This document shows, one piece after another, positions 26,566 to 36,256 of a stretch of 64,000 nt of DNA; the first letter of the stretch is position 1, and every line of letters starts with the position of its first letter. Origin of the DNA: Paraburkholderia tagetis (lineage in GTDB: Bacteria; Pseudomonadota; Gammaproteobacteria; Burkholderiales; Burkholderiaceae); the NCBI RefSeq assembly GCF_022213065.1, contig NZ_JAKLJA010000010.1, positions 1 through 64,000 on the forward strand. Direction: 5' to 3'. A program made the translations under genes and the position numbers. The notes under the pieces are model-generated. The model did not search any database. It was not told where the DNA came from and saw nothing but the letters and a program-made list of their open reading frames with translations.

Positions 26566-27199
26566 CTTCGTGGTCCTCGTCGCTATCGTCGCGATCGCCG
26601 TGCGGGCGCCGGTTCGCCGCTTCCAACGGATCGTCGGCGCCCTGGCTGCTCAGGTCCTTGATCCACTGGAACAGCTCGCGGAAGTACTTCGGCGGGCGGG
26701 CTTGCTGCTGCTCGCGGCGCGCGTTGCGGATCAGCGTGCGGCCTTCCTGCGGATCGGCGCCCGGATGCTGGCGGATGAATTCGGTGAGGGCTTCGTCGCT
26801 GGCGAGCAGCTTCTCGCGCGTGCGCTCGATCCAGTGCAGGCGCGCCGTGGCGGCCTTGTTCACGCCACGGTGCTCCTCGAACGCGGTGCGCAGCGCCGCG
26901 ACTTCGTCCTCGCGCAGGCCGCGCATCATGCGGCCGACGTACTGGAGCTGGCGGCGCTTGCCTTCGTGGTCGGTGATGCGGCGGGCCTCGTGGACGGCGT
27001 CGGCGAGGTCTTCCGTCATCGGCATGCGCTTGAGCGCGTCCTTGGGCAGCTCGACGAGCGCGGTGCCCAGCTCCTGGAGCGCGGTCATCTCGCGTTTGAG
27101 CTGCGACTTGCTCGGGCGATCGTAGCCGTTGTCGTCCTCGCCGTTGCCCTGTTTGGCGGCAGCGTCGTTCATGGGTTGAATGCGGGTTTTGCGTTTCAT
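26552..27199 (-). CDS. darP: Ribosome-associated protein DarP/YjgA
   Basis: The 215-residue, highly charged protein matches the UPF0307 family that binds immature 50S subunits. Characteristic segments: [71 protein letters not shown], and a basic then acidic C-terminus ([14 protein letters not shown]). The start at 27199 could be replaced by Met 10. It diverges from pmbA, its common genomic partner in beta- and gamma-proteobacteria. Confidence 0.92.
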   Translation of the reverse strand: MKRKTRIQPMNDAAAKQGNGEDDNGYDRPSKSQLKREMTALQELGTALVELPKDALKRMPMTEDLADAVHEARRITDHEGKRRQLQYVGRMMRGLREDEVAALRTAFEEHRGVNKAATARLHWIERTREKLLASDEALTEFIRQHPGADPQEGRTLIRNARREQQQARPPKYFRELFQWIKDLSSQGADDPLEAANRRPHGDRDDSDEDHEDDEA

Positions 27200-27429
27200 G
27201 ATGCGTATTGTAGCGTGCGCGCGCTGTCGGATCGGGCGCGAGGACGGGGCGCGGGTGGGGCACCTCAGGCCAGCGCGGACAATGCGCCTGCGGTACGCGT
27301 TCGCATACCTTGCTATGATCGCGAAACGCGCCTCACTGGTTCCGATGGTTCTTCAGCGTGGCGCATGATCCGACACACCCGACACACGACAAGCGGGCCG
27401 CCCCGGCCCGAAACCGGACCGTAACGACA

Positions 27430-28800
27430 ATGGCTGCAGACATCGAAGCCCGGCAACGATTTTTCCCGCACACCCAGGACGAGCTGAAAGAGATCGCGTC
27501 GGATATCCTCCGCCACGCGAAGGCGCTCGGCGCGAGCGACGCCGCGACGGAAATCTCCGAAGGCGATGGCCTGTCGGTTTCCGTGCGGCGCGGCGAAGTC
27601 GAGACCATCGAGCACAACCGCGACAAGTCGGTTGGCGTGACCGTCTATATCGGCAACAAGCGCGGCAATGCGAGCACCTCGGACTTTTCCGCGCAGGCGC
27701 TCAAGGACACCGTGGCGGCCGCCTACAACATCGCCCGCTTCACCGCCGACGACGACTGTGCGGGCCTCGCTGAAGCCGACCTGCTGGAAACCGCGCCGCG
27801 CGACCTCGACCTCTATCACCCGTGGAGCCTCACGGCCGACGAGGCCGTCGAGATCGCGCGCCGCGCCGAGGACGCCGCATTCGCCACCGACCGCCGCGTG
27901 ACCAATTCCGAAGGCGCGAGCGTCTCGGCGCAGCATTCGCAGTTCGTGCTCGCCACCTCGGGCGGTTTCATGCACGGCTATCCCTATTCGCGCCACTACA
28001 TCGCGTGCGCGCCCATCGCGGGCACGGGCCGCAGCATGCAGCGCGACGACTGGTACACCTCGCGGCGCAGCGCGAGCGAGCTCGCCTCGCCGGAGTCGGT
28101 CGGCCGCTATGCCGCCGAGCGCGCGCTCGCGCGCCTGAACGCGCGCGGTCTCGACACGCGCAAGGTGCCGGTGCTGTTCGAGGCGCCGATCGCTGCGGGC
28201 CTGCTCGGCGCGTTCGTGCAGGCCACGAGCGGCGGCGCGCTCTACCGCAAGACCTCGTTTCTCGTCGACAGTCTCGGCAAGCCGGTGTTCGCGCCGCATA
28301 TCCAGGTCGTCGAGGACCCGCACGTGGCGCGCGCCGCGGGCAGCGCGCCGTTCGACGAGGAAGGCGTGCGCACGCAACGGCGCGAAGTCGTGAAGGACGG
28401 CGTGGTGCAGGGCTATTTCCTCTCGTCGTATTCGGCGCGCAAGCTCGGCATGCAGACGACTGGCAACGCGGGCGGTTCGCATAACCTGCGGCTGCAAAGC
28501 TCGCTCACGAACCCCGAGGACGACTTCGAGGCCATGCTCAAGAAGCTCGGCACGGGCCTCCTGCTCACGGAGCTGATGGGGCAGGGCGTGAATTTTGTGA
28601 CGGGCGACTATTCGCGCGGCGCCTCGGGCTTCTGGGTCGAGAACGGCAAGATCCAGTATCCGGTCGAGGAGATCACGGTGGCGTCCACGCTGCAGGAGAT
28701 GTTCCACAGCATCGTCGCGGTGGGCGCCGATACGCTCACGCGTGGCACGCGTCAGACCGGCTCGGTGCTGATCGAGCGCATGACGGTGGCGGGGCAGTAA
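27430..28800 (+). CDS. pmbA: Metalloprotease PmbA/TldE
   Basis: The 456-residue PmbA (TldE) is the non-catalytic partner of the TldD zinc protease in peptide maturation and antitoxin decay. Family segments: GASDAATEISEGDGLSVSVRRGEVETIEHNRDKSVGVTVYIG, SYSARKLGMQTTGNAGGSHNL and GDYSRGASGFWVENGKIQYPVEEITVASTL. The ATG at 27430 gives the family N-terminus; the frame is open from 27358. A terminator follows. Confidence 0.95.
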   Translation: MAADIEARQRFFPHTQDELKEIASDILRHAKALGASDAATEISEGDGLSVSVRRGEVETIEHNRDKSVGVTVYIGNKRGNASTSDFSAQALKDTVAAAYNIARFTADDDCAGLAEADLLETAPRDLDLYHPWSLTADEAVEIARRAEDAAFATDRRVTNSEGASVSAQHSQFVLATSGGFMHGYPYSRHYIACAPIAGTGRSMQRDDWYTSRRSASELASPESVGRYAAERALARLNARGLDTRKVPVLFEAPIAAGLLGAFVQATSGGALYRKTSFLVDSLGKPVFAPHIQVVEDPHVARAAGSAPFDEEGVRTQRREVVKDGVVQGYFLSSYSARKLGMQTTGNAGGSHNLRLQSSLTNPEDDFEAMLKKLGTGLLLTELMGQGVNFVTGDYSRGASGFWVENGKIQYPVEEITVASTLQEMFHSIVAVGADTLTRGTRQTGSVLIERMTVAGQ

Positions 28801-28861
28801 GCGCGCGGCGCTTTTCTCCGGGCTTTTCTCCGCGCTTTTCTCTGTTTCCCCGCTTCAATGC

Positions 28862-28889
28862 AAAATGGCACGCCCTGGCGTGCCATTTT
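28862..28889. terminator. Terminator between pmbA and folA
   Basis: Perfect 13-bp arms AAAATGGCACGCC and GGCGTGCCATTTT around CT, with T-rich sequence after it. Confidence 0.9.
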
Positions 28890-28934
28890 TGTTTTTCAAA
28901 CGCCCGATCGATTGTTCATGCGGGCGCTTGGTGC

Positions 28935-29432
28935 TCAGTCGCGCCGCTCGTAGGTGACGAACGCGAAGTCGAAGTCGTTGGGCGGATTCGCGTGCAGCGT
29001 TTCGCGCGCCGTCTCGCGCCAGTGCGCCGGGTCGGGCGCGGGGAAGGTGGCGTCGCCTTCGAAGTCGGTGGCGATCTCCGTGACGATCAGCTTGTGCGCG
29101 AGCGCGATGCCCTCGGCGTAGAGCTGCGCGCCGCCGATCAGAAACGCTTCGGGCGCCTGGTCCTGCGCCGCGAGCGCGAGCGCGGCTTCCAGGTTCGTGA
29201 CCGTGTCGCAGCCGGGAAAGCGCCTGGCGGCGTCGCGCGTGACGACGATGTTGCGGCGACCGGGCAGCGCGCGGCCAATCGATTCATGCGTCTTGCGGCC
29301 CATCACGATGGGCGCGCCCATGGTGGTGCGCTTGAAGAAGGCAAGGTCTTCGGGCAGCCGCCAGGGCAGTTCGTTGTCGCGGCCGATCACGCCGTTGCGG
29401 GCGCGAGCGACGATCAGGGTGAGCGTCGTCAT
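28935..29432 (-). CDS. folA: Dihydrofolate reductase
   Basis: The 165-residue enzyme reduces dihydrofolate to tetrahydrofolate with NADPH. It starts [66 protein letters not shown] and has [13 protein letters not shown]. The ATG at 29432 is fixed by the family; the frame continues upstream without meaning. It is separated from thyA (40684) by the 10.4-kb amyloid locus, although the two act in one pathway. Confidence 0.97.
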   Translation of the reverse strand: MTTLTLIVARARNGVIGRDNELPWRLPEDLAFFKRTTMGAPIVMGRKTHESIGRALPGRRNIVVTRDAARRFPGCDTVTNLEAALALAAQDQAPEAFLIGGAQLYAEGIALAHKLIVTEIATDFEGDATFPAPDPAHWRETARETLHANPPNDFDFAFVTYERRD

Positions 29433-29584
29433 CGAGAAGTTCGAAGTGCGTTGGAGTGGAAACGTCGATCGCCCCGATTTTACCCGACGCTCTCGCAGCG
29501 GCCGTTCATGCAACTGGAAGCTGCTCCCGCGCCCCCCGGACGCCGGCCGCAGTCGGCAGTCCGCGCAGCTCGTCGCTCGCGGTG

Positions 29585-31267
29585 TCAGGCCTGAGGCTCG
29601 TGCGGCAGGTCCGGCTGGTTCTCCGCTTCGCCGCCGAAGATCGTCTTTTCGTCGCGCAGCCCGTGCGTGCCCATGAGCCGGTAGAGCGTCACGCGCGAAA
29701 TGCCGAGGTCGGCGGCCGCTTCGGCCAGGCGATGGCGATGGCGCAGGAGCGCGGCCTCGATCGCGCGTTTTTCCGCCGCCTCGCGCGCCTGGGCAAGCGA
29801 TACCGTCTGTTGCTCGGTGAACTGGTCGAGATCGAGATCCGCGGCCGAGATCAGCTTGCTTTCGGCCATCACGATCGCGCGCCGCACGCGGTTGATGAGT
29901 TCGCGCACGTTGCCGGGCCAGTTGTAGTTGTATATCGCCTCGATCGCGTCGGGCGTGAAGCCGCGGATTTTGCGCGCGCTGTCCATCTTGAACTTGTGCA
30001 GCACATGGTGCGCGAGAATTTCGATGTCCTTGCCGCGCGCGCGCAGCGGCGGTTCGTCCACGCGCAGCACGCACAGGCGGTGAAACAGGTCGGCCCGGAA
30101 GTGCCCGTCGCGCATGGCGGCTTCGAGATCGACGTGGGTGGCCGAAATGATACGCACGTCCACGGGAATCTGCTCGTGGCCGCCGAGGCGCTCGATCTTG
30201 CCTTCCTGCAAGAAGCGCAGCAGGCTCGCCTGGCTTTCCATCGGCAGGTCGCCGATTTCATCGAGAAAGAGCGTGCCGCCGTTGGCCGATTCCACGCGTC
30301 CGATCTTGCGCTGGTTCGCGCCCGTAAATGCGCCGCGCTCGTAGCCGAACAGTTCGGATTGCAGAAGATGATGCGGGATCGCGCCGCAATTGATCGGCAC
30401 GAACGGCGCCTTGCGGCGTGCCGAGCGTTCGTGGATCGCGAGCGCGGTGAGCTCCTTGCCGGTGCCCGATTCGCCCGAGATGAACACCGACGCGTCCGTG
30501 TTCGCCACCTTGCGGATCGTGCGAAAGAGCTGCTGCATCGCTTCGCAGGTGCCCACCATCTCATCTTCGTCCTGACTTGGGGCCGAGGCGGGCGCATCGT
30601 CGAGATCGCACAGCGTGACCATGCCGAACGCGTGGCCCACGAGGTAGTCGAGCGTTGCCGGCGCGATCGGCAGTTGCACGTAGTCGAAGCAGTAGTGGCG
30701 GATGAGGCGCCGCACTTCGGGATCGGTGAGACGCTTGGCGTCGGTGAGCGCGATCCAGCCCACCTGCTGCAGCCGCAGCACCGCTTCGAGCCCGGCCAGG
30801 TCGCGCGCCGCGAAGCTGGTCAGGTCGACGATGCCCGCGCACGTCGGTCCGGCTTTGGCGAGCCGCGTCGCTTCGTGCGCGCTCTTGGCCGTCGCGACTT
30901 CCCAGCCGCGGCTGCGCAGATACGCGCCTAGCTGCGTGTCCGGCACGCGGGCGACGTATAGCAGCGCGCGGTCGGTATCGGCTAGCGGGCTGCTGTCGGG
31001 ACTGCTGCCGGGGCTGCTGCCGGGGCTGCAATCGGGGCTGCTGCCGGCGCTGCTATCTGGTTTGCTATCGGGGCTGCCATCGAGCCTGCCATCGGGTGTG
31101 CGGTCTGCCGCATCGAGCCCGCGCGGTCCGGTTGCGCCTACGCCGTCCGCCGCTGCGATGGGGCGCGGCGGCGCTGCCGCCATGGCGAGCCGCTGGCCCG
31201 CCCCGGCCAAAGACGTCACGGTAGCGCCCAGATGTGAGGAATCGCGCACGATCGACCTCGTTCTCAT
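29585..31267 (-). CDS. Sigma-54-dependent activator (VpsR-like), operon-encoded copy
   Basis: The 560-residue enhancer-binding protein has a degenerate receiver-like domain (about residues 98-220; the acidic pair of true receivers is missing, [10 protein letters not shown]), an AAA+ domain with GESGTGKE, the sigma-54 contact loop GAFTGA and [12 protein letters not shown], and a Fis-type helix-turn-helix ([21 protein letters not shown]). Its AAA+ domain is nearly identical to that of the activator at 38629-40020. Residues about 60-95 are a Ser/Pro/Asp repeat linker encoded by tandem repeats (31000-31090). Its ATG overlaps the stop of the upstream beta-barrel gene, so it is the last gene of the amyloid operon. 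Confidence 0.92.
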   Translation of the reverse strand: MRTRSIVRDSSHLGATVTSLAGAGQRLAMAAAPPRPIAAADGVGATGPRGLDAADRTPDGRLDGSPDSKPDSSAGSSPDCSPGSSPGSSPDSSPLADTDRALLYVARVPDTQLGAYLRSRGWEVATAKSAHEATRLAKAGPTCAGIVDLTSFAARDLAGLEAVLRLQQVGWIALTDAKRLTDPEVRRLIRHYCFDYVQLPIAPATLDYLVGHAFGMVTLCDLDDAPASAPSQDEDEMVGTCEAMQQLFRTIRKVANTDASVFISGESGTGKELTALAIHERSARRKAPFVPINCGAIPHHLLQSELFGYERGAFTGANQRKIGRVESANGGTLFLDEIGDLPMESQASLLRFLQEGKIERLGGHEQIPVDVRIISATHVDLEAAMRDGHFRADLFHRLCVLRVDEPPLRARGKDIEILAHHVLHKFKMDSARKIRGFTPDAIEAIYNYNWPGNVRELINRVRRAIVMAESKLISAADLDLDQFTEQQTVSLAQAREAAEKRAIEAALLRHRHRLAEAAADLGISRVTLYRLMGTHGLRDEKTIFGGEAENQPDLPHEPQA

Positions 31268-32766
31268 CAGAAGGTGTAGGGGAACCGCACGCCGACGACG
31301 AAGTTCGGCGCGTCGGGCGTGAGGCCGACCGATACCGCGCCGTTGATCGTCAGGTGCTTGTTGACCACGTGATTCAGGCCGAAGTTGAGCACCGAGGCCG
31401 TGGTCTCGCTGCCCGGCACGCCGGTCCAGCTGCCGCCGGGCGCCTTGGTCTTCGACTGCGGCTCGATGGCCATCGTGTAGGAGATGCTGGCCGAGTCCTT
31501 GTCGGAGAACGCGAGCGCGACGCCGCCTCCGAACTGGATGATGTCGCCGAGCTTCACCTGGGCGGGCTGCGTCTGCCCGATGACCGACGAGATGTCGGCG
31601 AACGAGCGCGCGATGTTGTAGGTGTACGAGAGGCTGCCGAACAGCACGACCGGGTCATAGGTCTTCAGCACCGAGACGCCCGCCGTGACGTTCCAGAAGC
31701 CGGTGCCCGTGGGCAGCTTGTTGGGCGCGACGAGGTTGGTGTTGTCGGGCGTGAGTTGCTGCACCTTGATGCCGAATGGCGAGGTGCCGGTGGGCGTCTT
31801 CACGCGCAGGCTACCGACCACGTCGGGCAGGTTGTTGGTCTCCTTCAGGAACTGGTAGTAGATCCCGAAGTTCACGTCGCCGATCGCGTTCGAGTTCACG
31901 GACGCATCGGAGAGCGTGTTCGCCGCGCCGCCCGCGCCGCCCACGATGAAGCTGCTGTGGCGGTAGATGTAGGGCACGTCGACGTCGATGCTCATGCGGT
32001 CGGTGATGCCGTACCGCGTGTCGAGGTCGGCCATGATCTGGTGAGACTTCGTCTCGCCCAGATTGATGTTGCCGAGGAAGATCGCATCGAGTGCGAGGAA
32101 GCCCGAGAGCTGTAGCTGGCGGCGGTCGTAATAGGTGTCGCTGATGCCCCAGTCCAGCGTGAGCTTGTGGTCGAAGAGCGGCGCGTGCTCGCGTTGCACG
32201 ACCGCTTGCTCCGCCTCGGTGCGAGTGGGCGCGGCGTTCTTTTGCGTTTCGCCCACGGTCGGGCTCGCGCCCGCGTTGGCACCCGCATTGACGCCCACGG
32301 GTGCGCCTTGCTGCGGCCCGCTCGCGGCCGAGGAGCCGGTGGCGCCCGCGGTCGGGCCGGCGTCAGGCGAAGGCGGGTTTACCGGCACGCCGGTGGCGGT
32401 GCCGGTGAGAGAGCCGGGCGCCGTGGCGCCGGGCAGCGCCTGCGCGAGCGGGGGCAGCGGCACGGGCAGGCCGTCCGCGCCGGGCTGCTCGGCGACGCTC
32501 GTGCCGGCGGCGGCGTCAGGCGCGCCAGCGCCCGGCATGCCGCGGCCGCGCTGCGCCATTTCGAGGTTCGTGACCTGGCGCTCGAGAGACTGGATCTGCC
32601 GTTGCTGCTCGTCGACCACGCGCATGAGTGTGGTGAGCCGGTCTTCGACAGACTGACTCTGCAATGCCTGCGCATTGGCGGTTTGCGCGAGCGTGAAAAG
32701 CAGGACTGCTGCTGGAATGGCGGCCAGCCTCAAACGCGGTGCCGCCGTCTTGGACATCAAGTTCAT
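31267..32766 (-). CDS. FapF-like outer-membrane transporter for amyloid subunits
   Basis: The 499-residue protein has a signal peptide, then a coiled coil (about 34-71, SVEDRLTTLMRVVDEQQRQIQSLERQVTNLE), a Pro/Ala/Gly-rich linker to about 190, and a beta-barrel of alternating short strands from about 195 to a terminal Phe (VGVRFPYTF), the usual outer-membrane signal. Pseudomonas FapF has this order: an N-terminal coiled coil gating a trimeric barrel through which Fap subunits pass. The start has a G7 tract with AAAAGA upstream. It lies downstream of the FapE-like gene (190-base gap without a gene) and is coupled to the activator. The call rests on architecture and gene order rather than on identity. 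Confidence 0.8.
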   Translation of the reverse strand: MNLMSKTAAPRLRLAAIPAAVLLFTLAQTANAQALQSQSVEDRLTTLMRVVDEQQRQIQSLERQVTNLEMAQRGRGMPGAGAPDAAAGTSVAEQPGADGLPVPLPPLAQALPGATAPGSLTGTATGVPVNPPSPDAGPTAGATGSSAASGPQQGAPVGVNAGANAGASPTVGETQKNAAPTRTEAEQAVVQREHAPLFDHKLTLDWGISDTYYDRRQLQLSGFLALDAIFLGNINLGETKSHQIMADLDTRYGITDRMSIDVDVPYIYRHSSFIVGGAGGAANTLSDASVNSNAIGDVNFGIYYQFLKETNNLPDVVGSLRVKTPTGTSPFGIKVQQLTPDNTNLVAPNKLPTGTGFWNVTAGVSVLKTYDPVVLFGSLSYTYNIARSFADISSVIGQTQPAQVKLGDIIQFGGGVALAFSDKDSASISYTMAIEPQSKTKAPGGSWTGVPGSETTASVLNFGLNHVVNKHLTINGAVSVGLTPDAPNFVVGVRFPYTF

Positions 32767-32955
32767 TCTTTTCCCCCCCGGATCGAAAGCTGGTGCACGA
32801 CAGAACCCCCTGGTTCCGCGCCGCGCCGTCGATACGTTGTTCGATACATCACGCGGTCTGGCTAGCCGCGTGCTGGCCTCCGTGTTATGTCTCCTTGTTC
32901 TGGCCGGCGATGGCGGTCGACGGCATGGGGTTGGCGAAATGGCCGACGCTGTTTG

Positions 32956-33801
32956 TTAGCGCGTGTTGCGTAGCGCCTGTAATACGCCGGCCTGACGGAT
33001 CATGTGCGCGCTCAGCTGCTGCGTCTGCAGGCTGAGCTGCAACTGATTGGCGACTTGCTGGTTATTGCCTGCGACCTGGAGCAACTGGGCAATGGCGCCC
33101 GCCTGCTGGGCGCTGCCTGGCACGATGTTCTGCGTTGCCATGCCGGCGGGCGTCTGTAGCGTGACGTTGATGCCGTTGCTGCCGAATGCGATGCCCGCTT
33201 TGATGGTGCCGTTCGCATTCGAAGCCGATGCGCTCGTCTGGTTCGAGCCAGTCATGCCGGCGAGCTGCATGGCGGTGTTGCTGTAGTCGATGGTCGCGGC
33301 GTTGGAGCCGACGTTGCCGTTGCCGGCGACCTGGGTGATCTGCGATACGCCGTTGACCGTCACGTTCTGGCCGCCCGAGGCCGACATGTTCGGGGCGGCG
33401 CCGCTATTGCCCGGGTTCTTGCCGCCCGGCATCGGGTCCGCGACGCGCGCGGTGGTCTGCACGCCGGCGCTCAGCCGGTTGGCCGCGTTCTGGGCGACGG
33501 TGAGCGAGCCTTGCGCCACGGCGCTGGCGCCGTTGGGCAACTGCCATTGCGACAGCACGTTGAGCACGAAACCGGAAATCATGTCGCTGCCGGCGTACTT
33601 GCCGGTCTGATGCGCGAGCACGTCGTCGCCAACGGGCTCGCAGCGCACGGGCTGCGCATCGGGGCCGCCCGCGGAGAGAAACGCAGGCACGGCCGCCTGC
33701 GTGGCGGCAAGGCTTTCTGCTGCGTACGCATTGCCCGAACAAGCGCAGGCGAGCGCGCAGACGCCTGCCGCGATGCCACACTGTGAGAGGTTGCGTTTCA
33801 T
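32956..33801 (-). CDS. FapE-like secreted protein
   Basis: The 281-residue protein has a signal peptide ([27 protein letters not shown]) and an Asn/Gln/Ser/Ala-rich mature chain with segments such as [21 protein letters not shown] and [32 protein letters not shown]. Residues 58-68 ([11 protein letters not shown]) resemble the double-glycine-like motif of the first protein of the operon (DDQTLARQHGG). Position between the C39 peptidase and the FapF-like gene equals that of fapE. The stop of this gene is 190 bases before the barrel gene. Role as a minor fibre or export component is inferred. Confidence 0.68.
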   Translation of the reverse strand: MKRNLSQCGIAAGVCALACACSGNAYAAESLAATQAAVPAFLSAGGPDAQPVRCEPVGDDVLAHQTGKYAGSDMISGFVLNVLSQWQLPNGASAVAQGSLTVAQNAANRLSAGVQTTARVADPMPGGKNPGNSGAAPNMSASGGQNVTVNGVSQITQVAGNGNVGSNAATIDYSNTAMQLAGMTGSNQTSASASNANGTIKAGIAFGSNGINVTLQTPAGMATQNIVPGSAQQAGAIAQLLQVAGNNQQVANQLQLSLQTQQLSAHMIRQAGVLQALRNTR

Positions 33802-33815
33802 GATTATTCAGGACG

Positions 33816-34535
33816 TCAGAACATCATGGCCTTGTCGAGGCCATATTCGAAGAAGGGAGTCGGCGCCGAGCCGTTCAGCAGGGCGTTCTCGCGCAGCTTC
33901 AGGGCGAGCGACTCGTTGTTCTGCAACAGCGGAGAATCCTCCAGGAACGGTTTGCCGAGCACGGCGAAGACGAGTCCGTTCCACGTCTTCGCAAAGTCGT
34001 CCTCGGCGACAATGCGGTTGCCGAGCGCGGGGTCTGCGATAAAGATGCGGGCGTTCTCGGCATGCTTGACGATCACGAAGTGCTCGTAGCCATCGATGTT
34101 CATGAGGACGAGCACGGGAATCTGCAGGTGATAGAGCGCGTCGGTATTGACGCGAAAGCCCCGGCCGCGCAGGCCGATCGTTTCGACGAACTTCTTCATG
34201 TCGAGCATGGAGAAGCCATTTTTCACGACCACCTCGGGCGTGGAGAACACCATCATGCGCCGGATCAATTCCGGTTCAGCAATGTCGATGCCGTAGCCGT
34301 ACTTGAGCAACGTCGCGAGCGCGGCGGCACCGCAGCTATAGTCGTATTGCTGGGTGACGACGCTCCGGTAGCGGATGTCGCGCATCGAGTGGAGCGGCAG
34401 CTTGATCGGCACGCCGACCAGGTGCGTCGCGTCGATGCTCGACTGCGCACGGCAAGGCGCCCATGCCGCAATGGCGGCAAGCGCCAGCGCGACGACACAT
34501 ATCCTTGACCCCGGGGACGATACGGACCCGGACAT
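33816..34535 (-). CDS. FapD-like C39 peptidase
   Basis: The 239-residue protein carries a signal peptide and a C39 (papain-like double-glycine) peptidase domain: [21 protein letters not shown] with the catalytic Cys, [12 protein letters not shown] with the His, and [12 protein letters not shown] with the Asp. It is exported and lacks the transporter parts found in bacteriocin C39 ABC proteins, exactly like FapD. AGGAGACCACC precedes the ATG. It is 14 bases upstream of the FapE-like gene. Its likely substrates are the operon's own secreted proteins; two of them have double-glycine-like motifs. Confidence 0.88.
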   Translation of the reverse strand: MSGSVSSPGSRICVVALALAAIAAWAPCRAQSSIDATHLVGVPIKLPLHSMRDIRYRSVVTQQYDYSCGAAALATLLKYGYGIDIAEPELIRRMMVFSTPEVVVKNGFSMLDMKKFVETIGLRGRGFRVNTDALYHLQIPVLVLMNIDGYEHFVIVKHAENARIFIADPALGNRIVAEDDFAKTWNGLVFAVLGKPFLEDSPLLQNNESLALKLRENALLNGSAPTPFFEYGLDKAMMF

Positions 34536-34623
34536 GGTGGTCTCCTGCTTCTGGTTTGTGCGCCGGCCGCTGTGTGGCAGCGACCGGCGCCGGGGTACAG
34601 CATGGAATGACAGCGTCTTCAGG

Positions 34624-34646
34624 ATTGCCAGGTGATAGCTGGCAAT
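34624..34646 (-). other. Stem-loop directly after the main amyloid gene
   Basis: ATTGCCAG and CTGGCAAT are perfect 8-bp arms around a 7-base loop, two bases after the stop codon at 34649. A second GC-rich imperfect hairpin lies at about 34559-34590. There is no T tract, so these look like message-stabilising or partial-attenuation elements between the abundant fibre gene and the export genes. Confidence 0.5.
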
Positions 34647-34648
34647 AC

Positions 34649-36229
34649 TTAGTGGCCGTTATTCATTGCCGCGATGGCCATGCCGTTGTGCTGCAGGTTG
34701 CCGATGCCGCCAGCAATGTTCACGCCGATGTTGCCGGTGGCGTGGGCGAGCGTGCCGGCGCCGAGGCTAGCCGTACCCTGGAACTGGCCGGTAGCCGCCA
34801 TGCCTGCGTTCTGCACATTGTTGTCGGTCGCGACCATCGCCGTCGTCCGGGCGGAGCCCGCATTGGTCGTCGTCACGGAGCCGGCGAGGCTGTTGTTCTG
34901 CGCGTTGCCGATACCCGAAGCGACGTTTACACCGACATTGCCCGAGACGCTGGCGAGCGAGCCGTCACCCACCGATGCGTTCAGATTGAAGTTTTTCACA
35001 TTCGCTTTGCCAGCGGACGCCTGATTATTGAAAATCTGAGCGTTACCGAACACATTGCCCACGTCGACCGAAGCGAGCGCGACATCGTTGCTTTGCGCGT
35101 TGTTGATGCCTTCGGCGACGTTCACGCCCAGGTTGCCTTGCACGCCCACTGCCGCGTTGCTGCCCGTATTGGCGTCGAGCGTGGCGGCCTTGCGCGTGTC
35201 GATGTGATGCGTGAGCGAGCCGGTCGTCGTTTCGTTGACCGTGGTCATCGTGTCATTCACGCTGTAGCCTGACGTATGGCTTTCTGCCGTGGCTCTCGCG
35301 TAGGACTGCGAGTGCGAGTGCGAACTGCTGCTCGATTCGCTGAACCTGTGGTTGTACGTGTTGCTCGAGTCACTCGACCTGCTGCTCGTGCCGTTCGCAT
35401 AAGCCGAGACCGTGGCGCTGCCCGAGCCGTCGGCGTAGGCCGTGTTCGCGTTGGTCGAGCTATTGCGCGTGTTGCGGCTGTCGGCACTCGACCAGTTATT
35501 CGCGGTCGACGTCGTATTGTTGTTGTCATGCGAGTTGGTCGTCGTGTGCGACGAGCCTTCCGACCCGTTCGCGGCGAAACTGGCCGAGCCGTTCCACCAG
35601 TCGCCGGTGTGCGACCACGAGGCATTGGCCTGGACGTGGGCGTTGCCGTTCTGCGAATGCGTCGAGGTGTTGCTGCCGACGCTGCTGGACGTTTGGGTTT
35701 GATTGTTGTGGCCCACGTCGCTGGAGGAGCTGGCGGTTGTCGAGTTGCTCGTATTGCCGCTGTCGGTCCTGACGTGGTAGCTGGCCGCGATGCCGGCGTT
35801 GAAGGTCCTGCTGAATCTCGAGTCGCTCGACGAAGTCGTCGAGGTCGATGCGCTTACGTTATGCGTCCTCGACGACGAACTGGCCGACTGCGAAGCGGAG
35901 CCTTCGGCGAAATACGAGGTCCGGTAGCTGGAGTTCGTACCCGTGCCGACCCTGCTCCGCACGCTGTTGTTGAAGGTGGTCGTGACATTGCCGAGGTCAT
36001 AGCTCTGTGCCTGCGGGAGCAGCGTGCCGCCGCCCGTCGTCTGCGTGTTGTTGATGACCGCGCCGGCCGTGCTCGATACGGCGACGCATCCGAACAGTCC
36101 AACAAAGCCTTCGATGCCTACCGCTTCGACTACGCCAGTGGCGTTGAAGAGGAAAGCCGTCTTGGGGCCGGCGAAAGCGGAACTTGCCGCCGTCGCGAGG
36201 ACTGCTGCTGCGATGAGGGTGCGCTTCAT
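34649..36229 (-). CDS. FapC-like major amyloid subunit, Ser/Asn-rich with three C-terminal repeats
   Basis: The 526-residue exported protein has a clear signal peptide (MKRTLIAAAVLATAASSAFA). Residues about 85-345 are extremely rich in Ser, Asn, Thr, His and Gly with almost no charged residues. The C-terminal third has three copies of a Fap-type repeat starting near residues 365, 430 and 499: GNLGVNVAEGINNAQSN, GNVGVNVASGIGNAQNN and GNIGVNIAGGIGNLQHN. That pattern (GVNxAxGxxNxQxN) is the amyloid core repeat of Pseudomonas FapB/FapC. GGAG is upstream of the start. The Ser-rich region in front of the repeats is much larger than in canonical FapC as I know it. Confidence 0.8.
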   Translation of the reverse strand: MKRTLIAAAVLATAASSAFAGPKTAFLFNATGVVEAVGIEGFVGLFGCVAVSSTAGAVINNTQTTGGGTLLPQAQSYDLGNVTTTFNNSVRSRVGTGTNSSYRTSYFAEGSASQSASSSSRTHNVSASTSTTSSSDSRFSRTFNAGIAASYHVRTDSGNTSNSTTASSSSDVGHNNQTQTSSSVGSNTSTHSQNGNAHVQANASWSHTGDWWNGSASFAANGSEGSSHTTTNSHDNNNTTSTANNWSSADSRNTRNSSTNANTAYADGSGSATVSAYANGTSSRSSDSSNTYNHRFSESSSSSHSHSQSYARATAESHTSGYSVNDTMTTVNETTTGSLTHHIDTRKAATLDANTGSNAAVGVQGNLGVNVAEGINNAQSNDVALASVDVGNVFGNAQIFNNQASAGKANVKNFNLNASVGDGSLASVSGNVGVNVASGIGNAQNNSLAGSVTTTNAGSARTTAMVATDNNVQNAGMAATGQFQGTASLGAGTLAHATGNIGVNIAGGIGNLQHNGMAIAAMNNGH

Positions 36230-36256
36230 GTTTCGCTCCGATACTTGAGTGATCAG

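Noticed and set aside
31000..31090. Phase-variable tract in the operon-encoded activator
   Set aside because: The repeat units are multiples of three bases, so changes alter linker length without turning the gene off.
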